64,000 nucleotides of DNA from Meishania litoralis (GTDB lineage Bacteria; Bacteroidota; Bacteroidia; Flavobacteriales; Flavobacteriaceae): the NCBI RefSeq assembly GCF_042611095.1, contig NZ_JBHFPV010000001.1, positions 1 through 64,000 on the forward strand, read 5' to 3'. Both the position numbers and the translations under genes were made by a program. Under the pieces are notes generated by a model. That model did not search any database. It was not told where the DNA came from and saw only the letters and a program-made list of their open reading frames with translations. Below, in pieces: positions 8,676-17,470 of this stretch; position 1 is the stretch's first letter; each line of letters opens with the position of its first letter.

Positions 8676-9629
8676 TCAACCGTTAAAAACACCCATCTGG
8701 GCATATTTCTCCATACGCTGATCGACCAATTCTTTTGGTGATAACTTTTCCAATTCCTCGAAATTGGCCGCAATTTTATTCTTCACGATTTCAAAAACCT
8801 TTGTGCGATTGGCATGTGCCCCGCCAACGGGTTCACGGACAATCTCATCGATCAATTTTAACTTTTTCATGTCAGTGGCCGTAAGCTTCAAAGCCTCGGC
8901 GGCCTGCTCTTTATACTCCCAACTTCGCCAAAGTATCGATGAGCAGCTTTCGGGCGAAATAACGGAGTACCAAGTATTCTCCAGCATCAAGACCCTATCT
9001 CCTACCCCAATTCCCAAGGCCCCGCCAGAGGCACCTTCGCCTATGATGATAACGATAATGGGAACTTTTAAGCGAGTCATTTCCAAGATATTTCGGGCAA
9101 TGGCCTCTCCTTGTCCCCTTTCCTCGGCCTCGATACCCGGAAAGGCCCCCGGTGTATCGATCAAAGCAACGACGGGGATATTGAACTTTTCTGCAGATTT
9201 CATGAGGCGCAACGCTTTTCGATAACCTTCTGGGTTCGCCATACCGAAATTGCGATACTGCCTTGTCTTTGTGTTATACCCTTTTTGCTGCCCTATGAAC
9301 ATATAGCTTTGATCGCCGATTTTGCCCAAACCTCCTATCATCGCCTTATCGTCCTTGACATTTCTATCGCCATGGAGCTCCAAAAAGGTATCGCCGCAAA
9401 TAGCCCGTATGTAATCAAGTGTGTAGGGTCTACTCGGGTGTCTTGAAAGTTGCACGCGTTGCCAAGCAGTCAAGTTCTTATATATTTCCTTGCGGGTCTC
9501 CGTTAGTTTTTTTTCAATCTGTTTACATGTTTCGGTCACATCGACATCACTTTCTTCGCCTATGACCTGACATTTTTCAAGCTGCTCTTCAAGCTCTTTG
9601 ATAGGCAGTTCAAAATCCAAATACTCCAT
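8676..9629 (-). CDS. accA: acetyl-CoA carboxylase carboxyltransferase subunit alpha
   Basis: 317 residues, full length for AccA. With AccD it transfers the carboxyl group from carboxybiotin to acetyl-CoA, the first step of fatty acid synthesis. Conserved segments include HPSRPYTLDYI near 63, LHGDRNVKDDKAMIGGLG near 85, VVALIDTPGAFPGIEAEERGQ near 154 and the oxyanion-forming GEGASGGALGIGVGDRV near 199. It is not adjacent to accD, as is common in this phylum. A TATATTTG -7 motif lies 30 bp upstream. Confidence 0.97.
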   Translation of the reverse strand: MEYLDFELPIKELEEQLEKCQVIGEESDVDVTETCKQIEKKLTETRKEIYKNLTAWQRVQLSRHPSRPYTLDYIRAICGDTFLELHGDRNVKDDKAMIGGLGKIGDQSYMFIGQQKGYNTKTRQYRNFGMANPEGYRKALRLMKSAEKFNIPVVALIDTPGAFPGIEAEERGQGEAIARNILEMTRLKVPIIVIIIGEGASGGALGIGVGDRVLMLENTWYSVISPESCSSILWRSWEYKEQAAEALKLTATDMKKLKLIDEIVREPVGGAHANRTKVFEIVKNKIAANFEELEKLSPKELVDQRMEKYAQMGVFNG

Positions 9630-9658
9630 TAGGTTATCGGTTTGTCTGTTCGAATTGA

Positions 9659-9666
9659 CAAATATA
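9659..9666 (-). promoter_or_regulatory. -7 element of accA
   Basis: On the minus strand the sequence is TATATTTG, a full match to TAnnTTTG, placed 30 bp before the accA ATG. The matching -33 TTG is not clear. Confidence 0.5.
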
Positions 9667-9742
9667 GAATTTTAATAGCTATGATCAGGGCCGCCATGCT
9701 ATTTAACTTTTTAGATAAACATTGAGGCGATCGGTTTCGATC

Positions 9743-10822
9743 TTATCTTTTAGCCTTTTGTAAAAGGTAGATCGCCAAGAGGCCAAACATGATGTTAGGT
9801 ATCAATACCGCCAATAAAGGTGAGAAGCCCGATTGCTGTGCCAGGGTTCCGAAAACCCGATCAAAAAAAATGTAGACGAACGCGACCAAAATACCAAAGG
9901 CCAAATTGACGCCCATACCTCCCCTACGTTTGACCGATGATACGGCAACGGCTATTACCGTCAAGATAAATGCCGTTATTGGTAATGCCCATCTTTTGTA
10001 TTTTACCAAAATATAGGTGTTGATATTTGATGCGCCCTTTCTTTTTTGGTCTTCAATAAATTGGTTCAACTCAATGAAATTCTTGGTCTCGGCTACATAT
10101 GAAACCGGGGTGAGGTCGTCGATTCTAAAATTGAAAATGGTGTCTAGCCGCTGTTTGCTTTCTATTATGGACGAATCTCCGACAATCTTACGTTTTTTAT
10201 AGGTTGTCAATCGATAGATGCTATCCTTCTCGATCCACCTGATATTCGAGGCAGAAATTTTAAAGTCCAAGGTATTGTCATCGTTAAAACGCTCAAAGGT
10301 AAAATTGTTACCTATCTGCCGCGCCGGATTAAAACTGCTGACATAGATAAAGTCGTGTTCGTTCAGCTGATTGAAAATATTTTCGGTCTGGCGATTTTCC
10401 CTTCCCTTCTTTAAATACTTGTATTTAAACTCATTAAAGCCTTTGCTGGCCGTAGGTACGAGAAACATACTCATCAGCAGCATTACAATCGCTACAATGG
10501 TCGCCCCCATCAGGTAGGGCCTTAAAAAACGTATATAGGATACCCCAGAGCTCAAAATTGCGATGATCTCGGTATTGGACGCCAATCGTGAGGTAAAGAA
10601 AATTATCGACAGAAAGAGAAATATAGGGAACAGTTCGTTTCCAATATAAATTGTGAAATTGCCAAAGTAGACCAAAATTTCATTCAATGGAGCCTCGTTG
10701 TCCTGCATCTTGCCAATCTGTTCGGCAAGATGTGCCAAAATACTGATCGGAATGAACAAAAGGAGCATAACGGCCAAGGTGACCAAGTATCTTTTGAGTA
10801 TATATTTATCAAGTATGCTCAC
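9743..10822 (-). CDS. LptF/LptG family permease
   Basis: 359 residues of the YjgP/YjgQ family (PF03739), the inner-membrane permeases that with LptB extract lipopolysaccharide for transport to the outer membrane. There are three transmembrane helices at the N-terminus (about 10-30, 50-75, 95-120), a periplasmic beta-jellyroll domain (about 125-270) and three C-terminal helices (about 272-355). The start is GTG at 10822, directly abutting the tgt stop codon (TAA then GTG), so the two genes are translationally coupled. The sequence alone does not separate LptF from LptG. Confidence 0.9.
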   Translation of the reverse strand: MSILDKYILKRYLVTLAVMLLLFIPISILAHLAEQIGKMQDNEAPLNEILVYFGNFTIYIGNELFPIFLFLSIIFFTSRLASNTEIIAILSSGVSYIRFLRPYLMGATIVAIVMLLMSMFLVPTASKGFNEFKYKYLKKGRENRQTENIFNQLNEHDFIYVSSFNPARQIGNNFTFERFNDDNTLDFKISASNIRWIEKDSIYRLTTYKKRKIVGDSSIIESKQRLDTIFNFRIDDLTPVSYVAETKNFIELNQFIEDQKRKGASNINTYILVKYKRWALPITAFILTVIAVAVSSVKRRGGMGVNLAFGILVAFVYIFFDRVFGTLAQQSGFSPLLAVLIPNIMFGLLAIYLLQKAKR

Positions 10823-11953
10823 TTACAATCTTTTGTCCATTTGCTTTACCATGATATTTTTCCACTGGGCAAAATCACCGGCTATAATACGCCTTCGAGC
10901 TTCACGCACAAGCCAAATATAAAAACCCAGATTATGAATTGTCGCAATCTGCTTTCCCAAATACTCATTGGCGGCGAACAGATGCCTTAAATATGCCTTT
11001 GAATATTCTTTATCCACAAAGGTAATGCCCATTTCATCTATTGCCGAAAAATCATTTTCCCACTTCTTGTTCTTGATATTTATGGTACCATGCGCGGTAA
11101 ACAACATGCCGTTTCGGGCATTTCTTGTCGGCATTACACAATCGAACATATCGATTCCCAGGGCAATGTTTTCAAGTAGATTTATCGGTGTGCCCACCCC
11201 CATTAAATATCTGGGTTTATCCTCGGGCAAGATTTCACAGACAACTTCGGTCATTGCATACATTTCCTCGGCCGGCTCCCCGACAGATAATCCGCCTATG
11301 GCATTTCCCTCGGCCCCTACATTTGAAATATATTCGGCCGATTGACGCCTTAGGTCTTTATAGGTAGAACCTTGAACAATAGGAAAGAAAAACTGGTCGT
11401 AATCATAGCTCAGAGGGGTTTTCTGCAAATGCAATAGACACCGATCAAGCCACCTGTGGGTCATGTGCATCGAACGTTTTGCATATTGGTAATCACACGG
11501 ATAAGGCGTGCATTCATCAAAGGCCATGATGATATCGGCCCCGATATCACGCTGGATTTCCATTACATTTTCAGGTGTAAAAAAATGCAATGAGCCATCG
11601 ATATGCGATTTAAATTTTACGCCTTCTTCCTTGATTTTTCGATTTGCGGAAAGTGAATATACCTGATAGCCCCCACTATCGGTCAAAATATTCCGATCCC
11701 ATCCCATAAATTTATGAAGGCCGCCAGCGGCTTTTATAATCGGTGTTCTAGGCCTTAAAAAAAGATGGTAGGTATTTCCTAATATGATATCTGGGTCAAT
11801 TTCTTCCCGAAGCTCTTTTTGGTGTACGCCCTTAACAGAGGCCACAGTGCCCACGGGCATAAAAATCGGGGTCTCGATGACACCATGATCGGTCGTCATT
11901 GTACCTGCCCGCGCTTTTGTTTGCGGATCCGTATGAGCTAATTTGAATGCCAA
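10823..11953 (-). CDS. tgt: tRNA-guanine(34) transglycosylase
   Basis: 376 residues, the usual length of bacterial TGT, which exchanges G34 for preQ1 in tRNAs with GUN anticodons. Seen: the start MAFKLAHTDPQTKARAGTM, FMPVGTVASVKGV, TDSGGYQVYSL with the proton-acceptor Asp near 93, and MGVGTPINLLENIALGIDMFDCVMPTRNARNG with the nucleophilic Asp near 268. The zinc-binding C-terminal site of typical TGT (CxCxxC) is not visible: the region after NGMLFTAHGTINIKN lacks the cysteines, as occurs in some lineages. It forms an operon with the LptF/G-type permease. Confidence 0.95.
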   Translation of the reverse strand: MAFKLAHTDPQTKARAGTMTTDHGVIETPIFMPVGTVASVKGVHQKELREEIDPDIILGNTYHLFLRPRTPIIKAAGGLHKFMGWDRNILTDSGGYQVYSLSANRKIKEEGVKFKSHIDGSLHFFTPENVMEIQRDIGADIIMAFDECTPYPCDYQYAKRSMHMTHRWLDRCLLHLQKTPLSYDYDQFFFPIVQGSTYKDLRRQSAEYISNVGAEGNAIGGLSVGEPAEEMYAMTEVVCEILPEDKPRYLMGVGTPINLLENIALGIDMFDCVMPTRNARNGMLFTAHGTINIKNKKWENDFSAIDEMGITFVDKEYSKAYLRHLFAANEYLGKQIATIHNLGFYIWLVREARRRIIAGDFAQWKNIMVKQMDKRL

Positions 11954-11970
11954 ATCTTAAATTCTAACCG

Positions 11971-11978
11971 CAAAGATA
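11971..11978 (-). promoter_or_regulatory. -7 element of tgt
   Basis: TATCTTTG on the minus strand, 17 bp before the tgt ATG, matches the -7 consensus. It is divergent from the transketolase promoter about 85 bp away. Confidence 0.5.
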
Positions 11979-12062
11979 ACGATCTGTGGTGCATAAACTC
12001 CTTAACAAAAAAATAAAGTTGACCGCCCTCGTAGCACGTTGATAAAATCTAATAACTATGAC

Positions 12063-12093
12063 TTGCTTACCCAAAAGATTGCCCCTACATTTG
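12063..12093 (+). promoter_or_regulatory. transketolase promoter; decides the start codon
   Basis: TTG at 12063-12065 and TACATTTG at 12086-12093, with 20 bp between, is a full Bacteroidota promoter. It lies inside a possible N-terminal extension (ATG at 12039), so translation must start at the ATG at 12117 instead. Confidence 0.8.
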
Positions 12094-12116
12094 CGCCGCA
12101 CAAATTAGCAATAGGC

Positions 12117-12962
12117 ATGCCAAAACTAGAGGATTTACAGCAGATCGTCGTTCAGACCCGAAGGGATATTTTACGAATGGTACATAAGGTGAATTCGGGC
12201 CACCCGGGCGGATCGCTCGGCTGTACCGAATTTTTTGTCGCTCTCTACCATGAAATCATGCAACTGAAAGATGGTTTCGATATGGATGGCATCGGCGAAG
12301 ATCTTTTCTTTTTGTCAAATGGGCACATATCGCCGGTTTTCTATAGTGTGCTTGCTCGTAAAGGTTACTTTCCGGTAGAAGAATTGAATACCTTTAGATT
12401 GATTGATTCTCGTTTACAGGGACACCCTACCACACATGAAGGGCTTCCAGGAGTTCGCGTAGCATCTGGGTCTTTAGGGCAAGGAATGTCGGTTGCCATT
12501 GGTGCCGCCTTGGCAAAAAAATTGAACGGGGACGATCATTTGATATTCAGCCTTCATGGTGACGGCGAACTGCAGGAAGGTCAAAACTGGGAAGCCATAA
12601 TGTATGCCTCGGGCAACAAGGTCGACAATCTGATCGCCACGATCGACAGAAACGGACAGCAAATCGACGGGCCGACCGAAAAAGTTTTGCCCTTGGGCAA
12701 TGTTAAGGAGAAATTCGAGGTATTCGGATGGGATGTTTTGGAAATCGCCAATGGCAACGACCTCAAAGCCGTCATTGCCGGGCTCAAGGAAGCCAAGTCG
12801 AGAACCGGAAAGGGAAAACCCGTTTGCATTGTAATGGATACCGTTATGGGCCATGGAGTCGATTTTATGATGCATACCCATGCTTGGCACGGCAAGGCCC
12901 CGAACGATGAGCAACTCGAAACCGCATTGGCCCAAAATCCGGAAACATTAGGCGATTACTAA
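12117..12962 (+). CDS. transketolase, N-terminal subunit
   Basis: 281 residues from the ATG at 12117, chosen because a promoter covers the upstream ATG and because family members begin MPxLxxLQ. It carries the thiamine-diphosphate-binding half of transketolase: NSGHPGGSLGCTEFF near 27, GSLGQGMSVAIGAAL, and the ThDP motif region HGDGELQEGQNWEA near 145-160. In the two-gene form it pairs with the pyrimidine-binding subunit encoded next to it to interconvert pentose-phosphate and glycolytic sugars. The gap to the partner gene is 41 bp. Confidence 0.96.
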   Translation: MPKLEDLQQIVVQTRRDILRMVHKVNSGHPGGSLGCTEFFVALYHEIMQLKDGFDMDGIGEDLFFLSNGHISPVFYSVLARKGYFPVEELNTFRLIDSRLQGHPTTHEGLPGVRVASGSLGQGMSVAIGAALAKKLNGDDHLIFSLHGDGELQEGQNWEAIMYASGNKVDNLIATIDRNGQQIDGPTEKVLPLGNVKEKFEVFGWDVLEIANGNDLKAVIAGLKEAKSRTGKGKPVCIVMDTVMGHGVDFMMHTHAWHGKAPNDEQLETALAQNPETLGDY

Positions 12963-13003
12963 ATGTTATTTTCTCCCTTTCGGGAATTACAAAAAGGAAA
13001 CAG

Positions 13004-13957
13004 ATGACAAAATACGAGGATCAAGGAAAAAAAGATACTAGAAGCGGCTTTGGCGATGCGATGACAGCCTTGGGCAGGACCAACCCAAATGTTGTGGCCC
13101 TATGCGCCGATCTGGTAGGTTCTTTAAAGATACAGGATTTCATCGATGAAAATCCTGACCGTTTCTTTCAGGTCGGGATCGCTGAAGCCAATATGATGGG
13201 CATTGCCGCCGGCTTGACCATTGGTGGCAAAATACCTTTTACCGGAACCTTCGCAAATTTTTCGACGGGTCGCGTCTATGACCAAATTCGCCAGTCGATC
13301 GCCTATTCTGGAAAAAATGTTAAAATATGCGCCTCCCACGCCGGAATTACCCTTGGCGAAGACGGCGCCACGCATCAAATATTGGAAGATATCGGAATGA
13401 TGAAAATGCTTCCGGGCATGACGGTCATTAATCCTTGTGATTACAATCAGACCAAAGCGGCTACCATGGCCATAGCCGATCATAAAGGGCCTGTCTATCT
13501 TCGGTTCGGAAGGCCCAAAGTTGCGAATTTCACCGCTGTGGATCAAAATTTTGAAATCGGTAAGGCATTGATGCTCAATGAGGGTTCTGATGTGACGATC
13601 ATTGCAACGGGGCACTTGGTCTGGGAGGCATTGATCGCCGCCGAAAATTTAGAAAACCAGGGCATTTCTGCCGAAGTCATCAACATACACACCATAAAAC
13701 CGCTTGACGAGGCGTCAGTGTTAAAATCAGTTAAAAAAACCGGATGTGTCGTTACTGCCGAAGAACATAATTATCTGGGCGGGTTAGGTGAAAGTATTGC
13801 CCGAACCCTTGCCAATCAGCATCCTACACCCCAAGAATTTGTCGCCACCCAAGATACCTTTGGTGAAAGTGGAACGCCGGCACAGCTAATGGAGAAGTAC
13901 GGCCTGAACAATAAAGCCATCGAAAAGGCCGTTTTCAAAGTAATGAAAAGAAAGTGA
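13004..13957 (+). CDS. transketolase, C-terminal subunit
   Basis: 317 residues, the Pyr domain plus C-terminal domain of split transketolase. Visible are the catalytic-glutamate segment QVGIAEANMMGIAAGL (about 58-73), FANFSTGRVYDQIRQSIAYSG, HAGITLGEDGATHQ with an active-site His near 117, and YLRFGRPKV. The transketolase C-terminal domain runs from about 190 to the end (HNYLGGLGESIA). It works with the upstream subunit in the non-oxidative pentose phosphate pathway. Confidence 0.96.
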   Translation: MTKYEDQGKKDTRSGFGDAMTALGRTNPNVVALCADLVGSLKIQDFIDENPDRFFQVGIAEANMMGIAAGLTIGGKIPFTGTFANFSTGRVYDQIRQSIAYSGKNVKICASHAGITLGEDGATHQILEDIGMMKMLPGMTVINPCDYNQTKAATMAIADHKGPVYLRFGRPKVANFTAVDQNFEIGKALMLNEGSDVTIIATGHLVWEALIAAENLENQGISAEVINIHTIKPLDEASVLKSVKKTGCVVTAEEHNYLGGLGESIARTLANQHPTPQEFVATQDTFGESGTPAQLMEKYGLNNKAIEKAVFKVMKRK

Positions 13958-14003
13958 CAATGGTATCGTTTTTGATATTGTCACTATTAAAAACGAGAAC
14001 ATT

Positions 14004-14591
14004 ATGAAACGAACACTTCTACTGGCGGTATTTGCTATGGTGAGCATGACTGCATTTGCACAAACAGGTTCTGGATTCGGTATCAAAGGCGGTTTAAATT
14101 ATGGCGCCAACGGAAATTATTTTGAATCGGCAGGAGATGCCGCAAGGAATCCGGACAGAAACATCGGTTATCATTTCGGCGTATTCGGCAAATTGGGCAA
14201 CCGCCTCTATTTTAGGCCCGAACTGATCTATACGAAAACGAAATCAGATTACGATGGCGAAAAGTTTGACATGAGCAAATTGGACGCTCCAATGTTGCTG
14301 GGCGCTAAAATAATCGGCCCTTTGAATTTATTCGCCGGCCCTGCGTTTCAGTATATTTTGCAATCAGAGTTTGATGGTATCAGTATCGATAAAGTTGAAA
14401 ATGATTTTTCGGTCGGCATGCATATCGGAGCCGGTGTAAACTTTGGCAAATTAGGAATCGACTTGCGATACGAGCGGGGTTTCAGTAACAATGAAGCCGA
14501 GTTCATCAATTCGAACATAACTTCATTATCGACTAGCCGTGTCGATACACGGCCCGACCAATTGATCTTAAGCCTTGCCCTAAAACTATAG
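14004..14591 (+). CDS. small outer-membrane beta-barrel protein
   Basis: 195 residues with a signal peptide ending AFAQ (about residue 20). The mature part alternates polar and aromatic or hydrophobic residues in eight or so strands (GFGIKGGLNYG, GYHFGVFGKLG, RLYFRPELIYT, FAGPAFQYIL, GMHIGAGVNFG, GIDLRYERGF) and ends with LILSLALKL, a typical outer-membrane C-terminal strand. This fits the porin_family / OMP_b-brl_2 (PorT-like) barrels common in Flavobacteriia. The cargo, if any, is unknown. It is 46 bp downstream of transketolase and may be co-transcribed. Confidence 0.85.
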   Translation: MKRTLLLAVFAMVSMTAFAQTGSGFGIKGGLNYGANGNYFESAGDAARNPDRNIGYHFGVFGKLGNRLYFRPELIYTKTKSDYDGEKFDMSKLDAPMLLGAKIIGPLNLFAGPAFQYILQSEFDGISIDKVENDFSVGMHIGAGVNFGKLGIDLRYERGFSNNEAEFINSNITSLSTSRVDTRPDQLILSLALKL

Positions 14592-14608
14592 TTAGCGAAA
14601 AACAGTAT

Positions 14609-14653
14609 AAAAAAAGGCCCCGATGACTTTTTTAGATCATCGGGGCCTTTTTT
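14609..14653. terminator. bidirectional terminator between convergent genes
   Basis: GGCCCCGATGA at 14616-14626 pairs with TCATCGGGGCC at 14637-14647, with A and T runs on the two sides. It ends both the barrel gene and the converging FKBP-type lipoprotein gene. Confidence 0.92.
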
Positions 14654-14672
14654 ACTTTTCCAAATACCGATA

Positions 14673-15638
14673 TCAACTATCGGAGTCTAAATAATCAGGG
14701 GTGCCATCACCATCGCTATCGGGAAAAGTAATTTTTCCATCGGCTTCAATAACTATTTCATCCTTCGTCAGAACGGTATCACCGTCATCATCTGGATCTA
14801 AAAAATTAGCAAATCTCTGAGACCTGTTAGTATCTTCAAAGTCTTGATCTGTATTATCGTTATATAGATATCCATCCTTATCTAAATCTTCATCTTTGGA
14901 AGGAATGCCATCACCGTCATGATCTGCCGTATTCATCGCAAAAACATCCATTTTAAAAATCAAAGGGCTGTACGCCGGGATTATGGTCTGGGAGTTATTA
15001 AAATAACCAAGCCCAGATGGAAAAATGACCAAACCGACACCATAGCCTTCTACATCAAAAGTACCGTCATCATTGATTATGGGTGTTCCGCCGGTAAAAA
15101 AGTTCGAAGCGCCCTCGGTAAAGCCCCGTGCCCCTTGCTGAGGTGCCTGTATTCTTGCCAGGTCAAACCAAACGGGTGAAAATAATGCCCCATCGAACAC
15201 TTGCCCGTTCAATAGGCTACCCTCATATCTAACATAAATTGAATCGGCGACGGTAACCTGTTCTCCTATCCCTTTTCTTGCGCTAAGGTAATAATAGGTA
15301 TGTTGAACATCTTCTTCGCCATCATTCAAATTGAAATGGCTCGATGACCGAGGCACTGTCTTGGTTTCGACCTGATCGATCAACGGGGTTTTATCTGAAT
15401 TTTCACCGGCTATCGTATCCAATTTAATTCGGTAGTCAAAATCGGCAGTTGGGTTTTCAAACTCCTCATAATTATAAAAGTGCGTCTGTAAATATGATTT
15501 GATCTCAGCATCGTTCTCGACCGCCACTTCAGAGAGCAACCTAGGGGGCACCACCACAATATCGTTATCATCATCATTTTTACAAGACCAAATAAATCCC
15601 ACCATGAGTATCAGAAGAAATATTCTCGTCATTACCAT
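14673..15638 (-). CDS. FKBP-like lipoprotein with calcium-binding tail
   Basis: 321 residues. The lipobox is IWSC with the lipidated Cys near 19, so the protein is anchored to a membrane facing the periplasm or outside. The middle (about 125-235) matches the FKBP-type peptidyl-prolyl isomerase fold: VRYEGSLLNGQVFDGA, FTEGASNFF, YGVGLVIFPSGLGYF. The C-terminal 80 residues hold DxDGDGI/DxD repeats (DHDGDGIPSKDEDLD, DPDDDGD, DSDGDGTPDYLDSDS) like thrombospondin type 3 Ca2+ repeats. Related flavobacterial lipoproteins are sometimes called gliding-associated PPIases; that role is not shown here. Confidence 0.85.
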   Translation of the reverse strand: MVMTRIFLLILMVGFIWSCKNDDDNDIVVVPPRLLSEVAVENDAEIKSYLQTHFYNYEEFENPTADFDYRIKLDTIAGENSDKTPLIDQVETKTVPRSSSHFNLNDGEEDVQHTYYYLSARKGIGEQVTVADSIYVRYEGSLLNGQVFDGALFSPVWFDLARIQAPQQGARGFTEGASNFFTGGTPIINDDGTFDVEGYGVGLVIFPSGLGYFNNSQTIIPAYSPLIFKMDVFAMNTADHDGDGIPSKDEDLDKDGYLYNDNTDQDFEDTNRSQRFANFLDPDDDGDTVLTKDEIVIEADGKITFPDSDGDGTPDYLDSDS

Positions 15639-15714
15639 CTATTTATTTTAAAGGCGGCAAGATACAATTTTCCCCTATTTTTGTAGATGCCGTTAACAAA
15701 GATTTCTAATTGTC

Positions 15715-16086
15715 ATGCGCATAGACAAATACCTTTGGAGCACCCGTTACTTTAAAACCAGAAATATGGCAACTATGGCATGCAAGAAAGGTCAAGTCAA
15801 GGTCAACGGAAACTTGGTCAAACCATCAAGGGAGGTTTATCAGCAAGATTTGATTATGGTACGCAAGAATCAAATCAGTTATGAGCTAAGGGTATTGGAC
15901 ATACCCAAAAGCAGGGTCGGCGCCAAGTTAGTCGATATTTATCGTAAGGATACCACTCCGGCCAGTGCTTTCGAGCAAATGGAGCTGCTCAAATATTCCA
16001 AGGATTATTATCGTAAAAAAGGTACGGGCCGGCCTACTAAAAAAGATCGTCGTGAAATCGATTACTATTTGAACGAGGAGGAATGA
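15715..16086 (+). CDS. S4-domain RNA-binding protein (Hsp15-like)
   Basis: 123 residues with an N-terminal S4 RNA-binding domain: MRIDKYLWSTRYFKTRNMA, then CKKGQVKVNGNLVKPSREV (about 20-45), followed by a basic C-terminal tail. In E. coli the related HslR binds stalled 50S subunits carrying nascent chains; the same ribosome-rescue role is likely but inferred. A possible -7 motif TATTTTTG lies at 15676-15683. It is followed after 53 bp by the phosphoribosyltransferase gene. Confidence 0.88.
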   Translation: MRIDKYLWSTRYFKTRNMATMACKKGQVKVNGNLVKPSREVYQQDLIMVRKNQISYELRVLDIPKSRVGAKLVDIYRKDTTPASAFEQMELLKYSKDYYRKKGTGRPTKKDRREIDYYLNEEE

Positions 16087-16114
16087 ATCGTAATCAAAAT
16101 AGAATTTCGTTTTC

Positions 16115-16122
16115 TATCTTTG
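16115..16122 (+). promoter_or_regulatory. -7 element of the phosphoribosyltransferase gene
   Basis: TATCTTTG, 17 bp before the ATG at 16140, matches the TAnnTTTG consensus; the -33 element is weak. Confidence 0.4.
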
Positions 16123-16139
16123 GAATTATTCAGTAAGCT

Positions 16140-16637
16140 ATGCAGAACAAGATATTGACCAACGAACAGGTTCAACATAAAATCAGGCGTATAGCCTATC
16201 AAATATACGAGGCCAATGTTGAGGAAAAAGAAATCATCATCGCCGGAATCGTTGGGGGCGGCTTGCTTTTGGCAAAAAAGATCCAAAAGGTTCTTCGGGA
16301 AATCACAAATGCAGAGGTATTACTCTGCGAAGTAAGTATGGATAAACGGAACCCGGTAAAAAGTGGGGTTAAAACCTCGATCAATGAAGAGGATTATGAA
16401 AACAAATCGATAGTACTGGTCGACGATGTTCTGAATTCTGGCACTACATTGATTTATGGTGTACACCACTTTTTAAAAGTACCTTTGAAACAGTTAAAAA
16501 CTGCCGTTCTTGTCAATAGAAATCACAAAAAGTATCCTGTGAAGGCCGATTATAAGGGAATCTCGCTGTCCACCTCCCTACAAGAACATGTGCATGTCAG
16601 GTTTCATGCCAATAATGATGTGGTCTATCTAGACTAA
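16140..16637 (+). CDS. PyrR-like phosphoribosyltransferase
   Basis: 165-residue type I PRTase. The PRPP-binding motif is SIVLVDDVLNSGTTLIYG (about 96-113), with a GIVGGG loop near 37-42 and the hydrolytic-loop region around 60. The length and the flanking patches (SMDKRNP, KTAVLVNRNHKKYPVKADY) resemble PyrR/hypoxanthine-type PRTases of Bacteroidota. The base used and any uracil-responsive RNA binding cannot be told from sequence. The last 9 bp overlap the end of the converging aroK gene. Confidence 0.85.
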   Translation: MQNKILTNEQVQHKIRRIAYQIYEANVEEKEIIIAGIVGGGLLLAKKIQKVLREITNAEVLLCEVSMDKRNPVKSGVKTSINEEDYENKSIVLVDDVLNSGTTLIYGVHHFLKVPLKQLKTAVLVNRNHKKYPVKADYKGISLSTSLQEHVHVRFHANNDVVYLD

Positions 16638-17144
16638 CAGCTTCTTGATTTCATTGGTGATCTTTTCAGAAGTCTTATTGTCACAATATACGTTATGGTG
16701 TGCCCTTTCGTAAAAAAGTGTCCTTTCGAACAAATGTTTTCCAATAAAATCAGGTAAATCGGTGTCCGCAATATTTTTAATAAGTGGGCGATGCTCTTTC
16801 TCTTTCAAAAGTCTTTCGGTCAATTCTTTTATCGAAACCTTCAGGTAAAAAACATTTGCGGTACCTTCTAAAATGGCGTTCATATTATCACCATAGCAAG
16901 GCGTTCCCCCTCCTGTCGAAAGAACAAAATTATCTTTGTCAGAAAGAATCATTTTTAAATATTCGCCTTCTTTTTTCCGAAAGTAAATTTCACCTTTAGA
17001 GGCAAAGATTTCTGCAACCGAAAGTCCTTCGCTGTTTTCAATATAATCGTCCAGGTCAATAAAATCAATATCGACATCCGTTGCCAAGGTCTTACCGACC
17101 GTGGTCTTACCACTACCCATATAGCCCAACAAAACAATACGCAT
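16629..17144 (-). CDS. aroK: shikimate kinase
   Basis: 171 residues, full length. It phosphorylates shikimate at O3 in aromatic amino acid synthesis. Walker A is GYMGSGKTTVGKTLA (about 7-21), the shikimate-binding DLDDYIE lies near 32, the arginine YFRKKEGEYL near 55, and GGGTPCYGDN near 78. The LID region is LLKEKEHRPLI near 117. It converges with the PRTase gene with a 9-bp overlap at the 3' ends. Confidence 0.96.
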   Translation of the reverse strand: MRIVLLGYMGSGKTTVGKTLATDVDIDFIDLDDYIENSEGLSVAEIFASKGEIYFRKKEGEYLKMILSDKDNFVLSTGGGTPCYGDNMNAILEGTANVFYLKVSIKELTERLLKEKEHRPLIKNIADTDLPDFIGKHLFERTLFYERAHHNVYCDNKTSEKITNEIKKLLV

Positions 17145-17219
17145 CGACTTAACTTTTTAGCAAAAATCAGTTAATTACAAGTGAATTCAAAGAAAACCTA
17201 AAATTCTCTAGAAATTGAC

Positions 17220-17249
17220 TTGTCAAATAAATTAATGACCTTATATTTG
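17220..17249 (+). promoter_or_regulatory. tRNA-Lys promoter
   Basis: TTG at 17220-17222, then 19 bp, then TATATTTG at 17242-17249: a full Bacteroidota promoter 44 bp before the mature tRNA 5' end. Confidence 0.8.
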
Positions 17250-17293
17250 CAGCCGCTAAGGAAGAAACTTCCAAGGCTCTTTTTTGATTAAAA

Positions 17294-17366
17294 GACCTGG
17301 TAGCTCAGTTGGTAGAGCATCTCCCTTTTAAGGAGAGGGTCCTGGGTTCGAGCCCCAGCCAGGTCA
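17294..17366 (+). tRNA. tRNA-Lys(UUU)
   Basis: 73 nt without encoded CCA. The acceptor stem GACCTGG pairs with CCAGGTC, with discriminator A. The anticodon stem is TCTCC/GGAGA with loop CTTTTAA, giving anticodon UUU. The T loop is GTTCGAG and the D arm is AGCTCAGTTGGTAGAGC. The 3' end serves as the left attachment site of a genomic island. Confidence 0.97.
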
Positions 17367-17367
17367 C
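17346..17367 (+). repeat. attL: 3' end of tRNA-Lys
   Basis: These 22 bp (GTTCGAGCCCC, then AGCCAGGTCAC) recur at 25909-25930 with two mismatches in direct orientation, 8.56 kb away. Integration at the T-arm and acceptor end of a tRNA, keeping the gene intact on one side, is the classic signature of a tyrosine-recombinase island. Confidence 0.75.
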
Positions 17368-17389
17368 TTTTAAGAGTCCACAATTATTC

Positions 17390-17427
17390 AAAAAGTCTGT
17401 AAATCGTTAATTTTGCAGACTTTTTTG
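17390..17427 (+). terminator. terminator downstream of tRNA-Lys
   Basis: AAAAAGTCTG at 17390-17399 pairs with CAGACTTTTT at 17416-17425, followed by T residues. It is now on the island side of attL. Confidence 0.7.
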
Positions 17428-17470
17428 TTTTTCCTGATTTCATTTGATATCAAATAATGCCACTTTTCGC

